Assembly: GCA_027886175.1 (NCBI GenBank)
Contig: JAJNNQ010000100.1
Span: 1,426,001 to 1,490,000 of the forward strand
From: Phylloscopus collybita
Taxonomy: Eukaryota > Chordata > Aves > Passeriformes > Phylloscopidae
Direction: 5' to 3'
Length of the DNA stretch: 64,000 nucleotides
The position numbers and the translations under genes were made by a program. Position 1 is the first letter of the stretch. Each line of letters opens with the position of its first letter. Of the stretch, positions 23,101 to 35,100 are shown one piece after another. A model generated the notes under the pieces. That model was not told where the DNA came from. It did no database searches and was given only the letters and a program-made list of their open reading frames with translations.

Positions 23101-26100
23101 CCCTGAAGGACTGAAGGAATGGAATCCAGCACTCCAATCAAGGGGTGGGAGAAAACGCAGGGAAGAACAGAGATCCAGCAAACTTTCAGCTAAGTAGATT
23201 ATTGATCTTCAGGGCGTGCCAGGAACCAGCGGTCTCCTGCTGCAAGCTCAGGCAGTTACGGGATGGCAGAGCAGGAACACTCCCCAGCTCCCTGCTCCTG
23301 CCACCCACAGGCTGCCTCCTCCTCCTCCTCCTCCTCCTCCTCCTCCTCCTCCTCCTCCTCCTCCTCCTCCTCCGCTCCTGTTTGGATCGCACATGTCCAA
23401 AGGGCGCCGGCACAAAGGAAAGGGAGCGAGGGCACAGCCTAAGGGGAGAGCCGGGGTTAGTGGGGAGGGAGCAGCCCGGAGAACCCCCGCTGCACCGGGA
23501 GCAGGGGCAGGAGCTCAGCCCAGCGCCGTGACCTTGCGAGGCTCCGCAGACGATTCCCTTGGCAAAGGCAGCGCTGCTCTCTGCTCGCAGGCGCTGTCGC
23601 TGTCGGGAGGGCTCTGCAGGCACAGCCGAGGTGTGAACGCCTCGCAGATTGCCGTGACAATGCCTCAGCCCCGGCACAGAGATCACCTGCTCGCAGGAGC
23701 CCGAGGAGGAGAGATGGCTCAGAGCCCAGCTCCTGCCTGGGTTGCTCAGCATCCCCCTGGATCAGCCCCACGGTGTTTGAATCATGGAATCGTGGAATAT
23801 CCTCAGTGGAAGGGACCCACCAGGATCATCAATCCAACCCCTGGCCCTGCACAGACCCCCCAACAATCCCACCCTGGGCATGCACCTCTGGCAGTGCTGT
23901 CCAAGCTCTCCTGGAGCTCTGGCAGCCTTGGGGTCGTGCCCATTCCCTGGGGAGCCTGGGCAGTGCCAGCACCCTCTGGGGGAAGAACCTTTCCTGAGAT
24001 CCACCTTAAAGCTCCCTAACACAGCTCCAGCCCTTCCCTGGGTCCTGTCCCTGGTCACCAGAGGGAAGAGATACCTGCCCCTCTGCTGCCCCTCATGAGG
24101 ACACTGAAGACCCCTGAGGTTTCCCCTCAGTCTCCTCCAGCCCTCAACCACTTAAGGCTCCGAGCCCTCCTGTGAGGGAGGAGAGGAAGGGTTTGTTCAT
24201 CCTTCTCACAGAAGCCAAGGAAAAGGCCACGGGGTTATCTGGACACCAACCAGCTCTTCCCATCCCTGGGCCAGCCCCTGTGCCCCTGTGGAGGAGGTGG
24301 TTTAAACAAAGCCGGGCCTTTCTGGGGCTGCTGGAGCGTGAGGAGCACTCGGACTTGTCAGATCCGCCTCGTTTGAAATCAATCCCACTGACGTGGTCTC
24401 TCCTGACATGAATTATTAACCAAGCGTGATGCACACAGCGCCAGCAGCAGCGGCTGGGCCAGGCTCTGAGCAGGTGAGGCTCTGCCTGGGACCGCAGGTG
24501 TGAGGCACTGGAATTCCAGCATCCCTGGGAGCAGAGGTGTTGTCACCACGGCTGCCACCTGGTCACGCCAGGGAAAGTCACACTCTGTGCCCAGGGCATG
24601 TAAAACCCAAACTCCTGGCATCTCCACGCATCCATCTGTGCCAACACACGCTGGGAGCGGGGACTGTTTTTCCCACCTTGTGACAGTCCCAGGGACAGAG
24701 GCAGCTGGCTCTGCTCTGCTCCTGGAAGTGTTGTGGATGTCCTGGAGGTACCCAGCCAGCCACTCTCTCCTGAACAGATGGGACCATTGCCCTCCCTTCA
24801 GCCTGAAGAAACTCCCAGTTAAACTGGGACAAGAGGAATGGTGGGTGAGATGGGGACAGCTTCCCAGAGAGGGACCAACCCATGAGCCAAGGCCCAGAGG
24901 CAAATTACCACCTCCCCACACCCTCCCTGGCTGATGACTTGAGAATTCACCAGAACATCCAAAAGATCCCCAAGGGAGAGCCTGACGGAAAGTGAACCAT
25001 CAGCAAGGGGCAGGGAGCCAAGGCCAGCACCGGTGGGAGCTCCTGGAAGCACTGTGAGCCGTGGGTATGGACCTCAGCCACCCACACTGGGGGCTGGAGG
25101 GTGTAGGTGAGAAATCACCAGGATAAAGGGCAATTCCTCTGCCCCCAAAATAAACCCAAGCAGCCTGAAGCCAGGGGAAAGAGAAGAGCTATGTGAATCC
25201 CAGCTCTGTGAAGCCCTGAGGAGGTGGTGGGCTTCCAGCACCAGACACAGATCATCTGGGCTCCCCTTCTCTGGTCACTCAGTGCAATGAGAAGGAAGGG
25301 GAAAGAGTACTGAGCAGAAAAAAATAACATCCCATATTTTTTCCTCTCCTAATTCAGTAGAACAACCTCCACATTTCATCCTGGAAGGAGCTGCACTTGG
25401 GGGACTCTCGTGTCTGAGACCTAATTTGTAAAGCGCCCAGGGATCCCTGAGGGGAAAAAAGCATTATAGGATCATTATTAAAAGGGACACGTTATATTTC
25501 ATGTCTCAGTTCCACACAAGTGGAAAGAAAAAGGCCAAGAGCAAACTCTGGGATCTGAGGACAAACCTGTGAAATATAACACGCATCCAGGACAAAAGTG
25601 GAGTGACAAAAACAGGGAATGGGGAGTCTCCTGCTTTGCCCACTGCCTGGCCACGCCACAGCAAAGAGCAGCAAAGAGGCTTTATTTTAATAAAAGCCAC
25701 AATCTGTGGTCCCTCTCAGCTGTCCCTTGGGCTGTTTTACAAGTCTGGGGTGGATCCAGCTCTTACAGCATGGGAACACAAAACACAACCTGAGCACAGC
25801 CCACCCACGGGGCTGCCTGTGCTCCTGCTGGCTCCTCCACCTGCCACCAGTTCATTTCGACAGAAGAAGATTCTCTTGAGCCTCTCAGCAGTGCTTACAG
25901 CAGCAGTGTCTCTGCCACAGCCCAGGAAGCTCCTTTCAAACCCTCAGCATGTCTGTGGCTGGATGAGAAACCATTTCCCAGGGGGATGAGTGAAGGAACC
26001 TATTTCGGGTCGAATCTCACGCCTGCCTGCGTCCCACCCACGCGGCGTCACTGCCGGGGTCACGTCTGTCACACACAGCACTCATCTGCTCAGCCCAGCC

Positions 26101-29100
26101 CAGGTGTCACCAGGGATGGATCTGCCAGAGCAGCACAACACCCACAGAAGGTGTGGAGGGGGCAGGAATGTAGACCCTGCTCAGCCACTTCTGCGGGAAG
26201 AGCCAGCCTGGACCTTGAGCTGGGGCTGCTGCTGCAGTGGGGAACACTCAGCATCCCAGCACAGGGGTGGATTGTGCTTCCCCATCCCAGATGCCTGACC
26301 TCTGGCACACCAGAACAGACTGCAGGTGTCATGTGGGGCTCAGCACTGAGCTTGACTTCTGTGGGTTTGATGGGTTTCCCCCAGTGCTGTTTCAAAATGA
26401 GTGCAACCCCCAAGGCCACCAGTCCTGCCCTTCCAATCACAGAGTCATGGAATGGTTTGGGTTGGGAGGGAGCTTAAAGCTCATCTTGTGCCATGGGCAG
26501 GGACCTTCCACTAGACCTTCAGAGTGAAATAGAGTAGGTTTAGACTGGATATTGGGAAGTAATTGTTCCCTGTGAGGGTGGGGAGGCCCTGACACAGGGT
26601 GCCCAGAGCAGCTGTGGCTGCCCCTGGATCCCTGGAAGTGTCCAAGGCCAGGCTGGACAGGGCTTGGAGCACCCTGGGATAGTGGGAGGTGTCCCTGCCT
26701 GTGGCAGGGGGTGGGCACTGGATGGGCTTCAAGGTCCCTTCCAACCCAATCCATTCCATGACTGTATGGCCAGCACTTATCCAGTCCATAAAGTACCACA
26801 GCTACAGGAACCCACAAAAAAATGTACAAGAAACCCAATCACTGAATTGCTGGGAACAAGAGCAGTGCAAGCCTCAACCCTCGGGGTTTCAGAGGGCTGG
26901 GAAGGAGGGAACTTTCCCCGAGGGAAGAGCTGTTCCAAGTGAAGCAGTGGAGAAGCTGGCCCTACCTGTGTGCTGTTTTCATCCCCCTGGGCATGGATGG
27001 TGTAGGAGCGAGCGCCGTCCCTCAGGGTCTCGCTGGCGATGCGCACTCGCACGCCGGGCAGCGGGGTGCCCACGGAACCTGCGGAGGAGAACAGCGTGGA
27101 AACGGGGAAATCACAGAATCAGGGATGCAAAAGGGCAGCTGCTGGTCTATCAGTGGTGTCTGCAAGCTGTGCTGGCACTAAGGAACTTCCCAGAGTGGGG
27201 TTTCCCTTTGGGAAGGTGTCAATCCCACCTTGGGTCTGCACGGAAATGTCCGGGCGCTGCCGCTGCTGCTGAGCAGGCAGTGCTGGGAATGCCTCTGAAC
27301 ACAAACGTGTCTCCAGCCCTGAACAGTCCTTCTTGGCTACTCTTTGAGGACATCTGCACAGCTTCAGAGCTCAGGAACTAAGCTCTTTTTTTTTTTTTTT
27401 TGGAAAAAAAAGAAAGGCAGCACAAAACCTACACAAAGCTGTGAAAAGAGAGAGCACGGCGATTACTCTGCTCCTCTACAGCCTGCACCTGACAGGGGAG
27501 GCAAAGGCTTAACAGCTGAGAATTGCCAGGGATTATCTCAGTTTTAGGAGACATCAATACACTGGCTAGAAAACATCACAGGAGAAAAGCAGGGATCAAA
27601 CCCACCCCGTTCCTCCACAGGTTTCAATTTCAAAGCCAAGGGGCTGACACGGTGTCACAACCACCACTTACTGAGCTCCAGTCTGTGTCTGTGACCCAGA
27701 GCTCCCCAGCCTGCAGCTTTCCCACGCCCTGGTTCAGTGCCTGTTCTTCTTGGGGAGCACCTGAAAGCTCAGCAGAGAGGGCAGCTCTGCTCCTGTGAGC
27801 TGTGGGATGGGCAGCTCCTGCCTCAGCAGGTCTCACTTGGCCTCTTGATGGCACGAGATGGCTCCTGTGGCAGAACGGGGCCTGTGACCTTCATGAGCAG
27901 GGAGAGGGACAGCAGCTCACAGCAACCTGTGCCTCAGCAGGACTGGACAGGACTGAGTTTCAATTGGAGGAGGACTTTTCACAAGGGCCTGGAGTACCAG
28001 GACAAGGAGGAATGGCTTCCCACTGCCAGAGGGCAGGGTTAGATGGGATATCAGGGAGAAATCAGGGTGGGCAGGCCCTGGCACAGGGTGCCCAGAGCAG
28101 CTGTGGCAGCCCCTGGATCCCTGGCAGTGCCCAAGGCCAGGCTGGACATTGAGGTTTGGAGCAGCCTGGGATAGTGGAAGGTGTCCCTGCCTAGTGCAGG
28201 GGAGTTGGAACAAGATGAGCTTAAGGATCCTTTCCAAATCAAACCATTCTGTGATTCTACAAATCGGCAACTCTGCTCTTTCTTTTAAAGGATGATCCAC
28301 TTTCCCCCCTGAAGCTTTCCCTCCAGTTGATGCTTTCCAGGTCTGCCAGGATCACCTTGACACCGGGAATTCCCTAGAGCAGGGAGTGCAGGACCTCAGG
28401 GAGCTCAGCCCTCCTCTTGTTCGTATTTCAGGCATTTGGGTTCAGGTGACATTTCCCCTGTCCTGGTCTCCTTCTCCTGCTGAAGCCCTGGAGAGCTGCT
28501 ATCCGTGACATCACGATTTTTGTCTGCTACACTGGTCAGTTGCCATGGCAATGGATATGTCGTCGTAGCCCAGATTTATGGCATCCCTGCAGGATCGGCC
28601 AGGAGCAGATGGGCTACGAGGGAGTGAGATTTTATTGCGGCGAAACTACCCGAACAATTAGCAGATCTGGCTGGGAATAAACACAAAGCGACGTGGCAGC
28701 TCCGTGAGCCGTGTCCGCTCCGCTCCGAGCTGCCTTTGGCATTCTGCTTCAGCCAGCACAGCCACGTCCTCCCCTCACCACCAGCACCCCCTGGGCTGCT
28801 CCCTCTGCCAGGACTCCGAGGGTTGCAGCAGGGGAAGGAAGGGAGCCAGGAGAGCCCTGAGGTACCGTGTCGAGGTATTTATGGAATCAGAGAATCACAG
28901 AAGTTGGATCCCACGAGGACCATCAAGTCCAGCTCCTGGCTCTGCCCAGGACAACCCTAAAAATCACACCATATGTGTTGTAAACAATCTTGCACCTGCC
29001 ATGGGAGGCTCCAAGAGGCCTCAAAGCAAGTAACAAGTCACAGAAAACACCCTCAGCGATGCATGGAAGGTTGCTGGAGCCACCTTTCCAGGCTTCTGTG

Positions 29101-32100
29101 GGAACGGTTTCTCCAGGGTGAAAAACACTGTGTGTGAACAGATTCCAATCTGCCCACAAAACATGGCACGTCTGTGGGCAGGCACCACAGAGCCAGTCCT
29201 GGAAAGCTCATGGAGGGAGGAGAAACCAATGCAAGGAACTGCCAGGGGCTCTCACAGACCTGGAATTTTTCAAATCAAGATCAGCCAGATGCCTTCCTGG
29301 AAGATGTTTTTTTTCCCTGGGTGCAAGCTGCTGACCTCAGCATGGGAATGGGGCAGTGAGTGATTCATGGGCAGCAGGACCCCAGCATCAGTGCCCACTG
29401 CTGCTCCCAGCCCTTGGAATAAGACACCAAAGATCAGCACAGTGCTGGCACATCTGAAGGCACAGAGGAGTTGACGTGTTCCCCACACAGTGTTTCAGAT
29501 CACAGTTACTGACACAGCCCCACCAATTCCTCTCCTACTTGGCTAAAATAAAACCAGCATGTAAAACAAGTCCCTGGTGGAGAGCTGCTTCCTTATGTCT
29601 CTGTCTGGAGAAGCTTTTCTGGCATTTAACAAAAGTGACAAACTTCGAAATCAACATCTGTAAAGGCTGAAAAAGCTCCTACCATCGATTAGAGCTCCAC
29701 AAACCTGACAGGATTAACAGGATTTGTGCAAAAACAATGACTAGAGCTTCCCAGGCCCATCCACCGTGTCAAACTATACCCTGTGCCAGCTCCAGCAGGT
29801 CAGCAGGAATTTGGGCCCATTCCCAAAGGAGCAGCCCTGGAGGTCCTGCCACCATCAAGCCTCAACTGGGGTGATCAGAAGGGGTCAACACCCTGCACTG
29901 GCTTCCTTTTGTCCCCAGCCATAATCCTGAGGGGGGAATGGGGAGAAATCCCTGCTCCTTGCCCTCTGCATCCCTCCAATTTGCAGACTCCTGGATGCTA
30001 AGCAGTGCTGGCACCTCACCCGCGGTGTCGCCGGGGCTGCAAGGCAGGAGGGAGGTGACACCGTTCTGCTTTCACCCCTTCTCCTCTGCTTAAAAAAAAA
30101 AAAAAAAAACCAACTTGTCAGCTCTTCCCAGCTAAATTTAATTGGCCCCGTGCTCTGTGTCCTTCGGTATCTGGGTAGCTCGGTGCTGCTCTGAGCCGCG
30201 GGGTCCCGGGAGGATTGGAGCAGGCCAACGATAAGGCACTCAAGGATCTCACTGTCAACAATACACGGAGTCCCCGCTGTAGCAGCTATTAGCTGCCTCT
30301 GATCTAAACCTCCAATTAAAGTGGTGATTAGGCCCAGTGAGGCATTCTCCGGCCATGAATTATTCATCTCCCTTCACAGTAACAGCACCAGGGGGGATTA
30401 GAATGAGAGCTGGTGAAAACAGAGGCATTTTAAGCAGGGTTTTAACCATATACAAGCAAACATTTATCTTTCAAATCTTTCATCTTTGCTGCTTCTGGAA
30501 ATGAAAGCTCCCCCCACACCCCCATCCCTGGCCCTTCAGATCTGGGCTGTGGGTGGAGAGTGGGGACACGCTGCTGGTGACACCGGTGGGGACACGGGCA
30601 GGAGGGGCAGGGTTCAGGGGCTCCACCTTTCTCCTGCCACACCAGGATGAGGGCAGGGGAAGCTCCAGGATCCCTCCTCAGAGGCTCATGAATCACAGAA
30701 TGGTTTGGAAGGGACCTTAAAGCTCATTCCATTCCACCTGCAATAGGCAGGGACACCTTCCACTGTCCAAGGCACATCCAGCCTGGCCTTGGACACCTCC
30801 CGGGCTCCAGGGGCAGCCACAGCTGTTCTGGGCAGCCCGTGCCAGGGCCTGCCCACCCTCACAGCCAAGAATTTCTTACTAATTTCTAATCTAAACCTAA
30901 AGTTAATTGTGAAGCCATTCTCCCTTGTCCTGTCACTCCAGGCCTTTGTCCAGAGTCCCACTCCATCTTCCTTGTAGGCCCTTTCAGGAGCTGGAAGGCC
31001 ACAGTTAGGTCACCCCAAAGCCTTCTCTTCTCCAGGCTGAACAATCCCAATTCTCTCAGCAGAGCTGCTCCATCCCTCTGATCATCCTGGTGCCTCCTCT
31101 GGGCTCACTCCAACAGGTCAAAGCTGCAGGGAAGGACCTGTGCTGCTCCCACTCCAGGAGAAATCCTCTGCTGGATGTCCCCTGTTCCCAGCCCACCACC
31201 ACCAGCTGACTCTGGGATCTCTGTGGTACCTGCTGACCTCCTCCCCAGCCTCTAACAGGGCACTGGATCAAAAGCTTTTTCACAGCTCCAGTAAATTATG
31301 CCTCAGCTTCACCCATCTGCTTCCCAGCTGACACTTCCTGAAATAAATTAATCAAGCCTATTCAATTATAGCCTCCTTTCTGTACGGTTCCTTGCTGATC
31401 CCCACCTTCGTGAGACACTTCTCTCCCCTCTCAGGGCTGCAGGAGCCCCTGGATGGGGCTGCAGTGACAGTCCCCAGCCCCTCTGCTTTGGCTGCACAAG
31501 AGGATTTGTCCCCAGGGCCCCTGCAGACCCCAGGATCCATAGGGGTGATGCCACAGGAGCACAGGCAGCAGCTATGGGGCAGGAGCTGTCCCTCTGGGTG
31601 TCAGCCTCTGCACTGCCATGCTACTTTCAGTCTTACTCCTTTCCTCTTTTAGTCCCCTGAGAAATATCTGCAGTCTCCACTCATTTTCCCTTATGAAAAA
31701 CCAATAAAAAGCAAATCCAAGCAGAGCACAGGCACAGTGAAATGATCCCTGCCCCGTCACCCTGGGGTGTGGGGCTCACACACAGCTCGAGCTCCTGCAG
31801 ATGGGAGCCTTGTTTCTCCTGCCTGCTTCCCTCTGCTGCCTGCAGGGATGGGGCTGCTGGGGGAAGATAAAACTGGCTGAGGTGGGGTGAAGGAATGACA
31901 GTTACCCTGCAAAAGTAAAACAGAGCTTGTATTTCAAGCTGTTCTCAGGCTGAGGAGTCAACGAGGGGGAGTTTTGGCTTCTCCTCCCTCTATGTGACCC
32001 CTGTGGGGCCCAGCTCCTGCATCCCTTGGGATTGGGGTGCTGTGGGAAGCTGTGACACCCAGGACCCTCCCTGAGGTAACACCAGCTCCCCAGGAGGCTG

Positions 32101-35100
32101 CATATGGTGCCATGCCTGCACAGACAGCCTGTGGGGAGGCAGGTGGCACAGGGTGGGCACACAGATGGCCACGCTCCAACCACAGGGGAGGGTGGGGGCA
32201 TTTTATATTTGCAATGTCTCGGATCAATTTATTTCTAGGCTCCAGAAAGTACAGCTAGGGAGAGGAATCACAAAGTGGAGCTCAGAGAAGGGAGGGGAAG
32301 ACAAGGAGAGAACAGGCCCAGAGCAAACAGCGAGGTGTGACAATTTTGAATTCCTGAAGAGGCAAGAAACAGGCACTAAAATAAGAGTGAGCAGACGTCC
32401 TATTTTAAGTGCTCAGCAACTGATGGGTTGGACAAGCACTGCTGTGTGGAGAATCCTGTGTGACACCACCCAGAAATACGACTCCAGGCAGCAGGAGCTG
32501 AAGAAACACTTCTTCAATTCACTAAGATTTTGGAAGTAAGAAAGCATCAGCCTGGTCAGGCCAGTGGGCACCACTGCCAGCTCTGCACACACAACTCTGA
32601 TCCCTGGGAAGCCCAGCAGCCACTTCCCACACATCCATCCTGTTGTCTGGGTTTTTGCCATTCTCCTCTGTCCCCTTTAAGGAGTTTGATAAAGTCTTAT
32701 TTTTAGCCTTCTGTGTTTTGGAGTCAGATACACTTTCATATAAATAAGCTTCTCGTTATTGTAAAATCTAGTAATGTTTACATTCTTTTCCTAAGGAGGA
32801 GACTGTAGATGGACTGTTGGGTTGTCCAGTGTGGTTGGAGGAGAAGATTTTCTTCCTCCAATCCATGGTCACTGCTGGAGTTTGATAAATGTTGATTCTA
32901 TAATAAACCCTCTTCTTTTCCTGCCTCGGACATCTCAAGGTGTGGGGGTGAGTTATGTTGTGAGCAACACATTCATGTCCTGGCTCCCCCAGTGCCCATT
33001 CCCAGCATCCTCCTTCCTACCATGGCCTCTCCTCACTCACTCCTTGTTGTAAACCTCTGGCATTGGTCTCCCCCATGAAACCCTACCTGCCCCTTGACTC
33101 TGACCTATGGCCTTTGGCCAGGTAACCCTGCCCCCTACCCTGAAATGGATAAAACCCCCCATCCCTCCGAGTTCTCCCTCTTTGGCCCTGGGACCCTTTC
33201 TTGGAATAAACCTTGGAGCATATCTCAGGGTAAGAGCCTCTTTTGGATTTACTTCCCTATCCTGAAGATCCCCTCACCCAAACCTCCCTAAATTCTGAGC
33301 TAGCTGCCGGCCTCGGGGGGCAGAGGGAAGGGGAACACTTCAACTCCTGTGCAGAGAACACCCCAGAGCACTTCCCAGCAAACAGGGACACCCCCTGGAG
33401 ACTCCTACCTGGCACTCGGGCTCCATGCAAAGGGTTAGAAAGCGCCATGCCAATCTCAGTCATCCCGTACCTCTCCAGCAAGGTGTGCCCCGTGATGCTC
33501 TTCCACCTCTCCAGGACAGGCACAGGCAGGGCTGCTGAGCCTGACACCATTAACCTGCACAGGGAAAGCTCAGGTGTAGTCATGGTTGGTGCCTGTCATG
33601 TTTTGATTTCTCTGAAACTTATTGGAAACGCGCTGTCGGTGTCCGATGACAGATGATCTGCAGACCAGGATGCTCTTTGGGACACGTGGTTTATTGGTTG
33701 TGGTTTATTGGTCATGGGGAGGCAGCCTGACTGGGGAAGAGCCCAAAGGTCTAAAGGGACAGGGATCCAGGGGAGCAAGAGGCCGAGTTACCTGTTACAT
33801 TCCATTTTAACCCTTTCTATCATGAATATTCTAATGAGCATCAACCAATCACCTCAAGATACAAAACCTACAGAATTTACATACAGCCTGTAGGGACTAC
33901 TGTATTACCATACTAATCTACATACTAAAAACCTGAAAAACCACTTTTTCCCTGATACCTGAGAAGGTCCAACCCCTTTTTGTTTGGGGAGGGGGATTGC
34001 TCAATCGCTGGAGCTTTGGCTATTGACTTAGTTAATTTAATCACCATATTCCTGCTTAACATTCTACAGTTCAAATCTTGCTTTCAATTTCAATTTCAAT
34101 TTCAAATTCCTCTAAGATACTCTTAGAATCTTTTACTAATAAATCATCTCTGCAGGGGCTTCTTGCTTCATCCCCTGCAACAGAAACTCTTTCCCAGGCA
34201 CTGTTCTGTCAACAAGGGACACGTTTTCCTGACAGTATCCTGTGGTTTGCATTCCTTTCCCTAGGAGGGGCCTGTAGCTGTTGGACACCAAAGAAAGACA
34301 GGGACTCGTGATTTCAGAAGGCTGATGCTCTAAAAAAGGGGCTGGTTTATTCTCAGCACCTATTTTTATACCTTCTTACAACGTGCCCACCTAAGAGGTG
34401 GGATTTTTTGAACCATTGGTCACACCAAGGGTCAACAAGCAAAGTCCCTCCTTAGGAGAGAAATGTGAAAAACAAGAGAGTTTAAAAAGTGTGACCTTGT
34501 TTACCAGTTTGGGTCCCTGGGAAAGAACTTCAGAAAACCCAAACATGACAAGCAGTGACTACAGGGACCCTTTCTTGCTGTCCCTCTGACTTGACCAATG
34601 TAGTTGAAGAAGTTTGTCTTTCTCCCACCCCTTGGGTAGGTTCTTTGTAAAACAGTATAAAGGGAAGAAATTCCTGGGAAATAAAGATTGATTGGAGTCA
34701 TTGTCAGCCTTCTGATCTCAGAGTCTGTGTCGTTGTGATCTTGAACAGCATCACACAGGTAAGGGAGAATCCCAGAGCACCTCTGCCCCAGGGAATTTGC
34801 AGCCTGAGACAGGGGCACGAAAAGCCCTACCTAAAACCTGCAGGCTCCAAATCCTTTTAACCTTTTAACCAAAGATGTCCCTCACATTCTCAGCCTGATA
34901 GGGGTTTGAGTTAACCAGGACAGCCTCCCAAAAGAGATCCTGGAGCACAAGGCTGTCCTGGGCAGGACAAAGTCCTCAGCCATGTGTTACACAGGGTGAC
35001 ACACAACGAGCCCCTTCTGGCTTTGCCATGCAAGAGTGGCTCATAATTAAATAATGTCACCCTTGTTCCTGTCAAAGAAAACACCAAAGCACAACAACCA

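Larger units (their letters stand above)
14139..26965 (-). other. ACSF3 intron 6
   Basis: This 12.8-kb intron holds two copies of an LTR-like fragment at 14.27-14.90 kb, tandem arrays at 14.47, 15.6 and 16.5 kb, CR1 fragments at 17.5, 18.4, 23.8 and 26.4 kb, a 243-bp tandem duplication at 21.06-21.53 kb and a CCT microsatellite at 23.3 kb. I see nothing supported as a gene. Confidence 0.8.
27079..33408 (-). other. ACSF3 intron 5
   Basis: This 6.3-kb intron has CR1 fragments at 28.0, 28.9 and 30.7 kb, an X-box-like palindrome at 28.54 kb, an AT-rich motif-dense block at 30.2-30.4 kb and LTR-like sequence at 32.6-33.3 kb. The rest is unremarkable unique-looking DNA. Confidence 0.8.

Noticed and set aside
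23145..23752. Poly-leucine, poly-proline or poly-arginine proteins across 23.3 kb
   Set aside because: They come from the CCT microsatellite in its frames; the flanks show no protein similarity.
33257..33408. Coding extension beyond ACSF3 exon 5
   Set aside because: The consensus donor GTAGGAGT follows residue Pro377, and exon 6 resumes in matching phase; the extra residues do not resemble the family.
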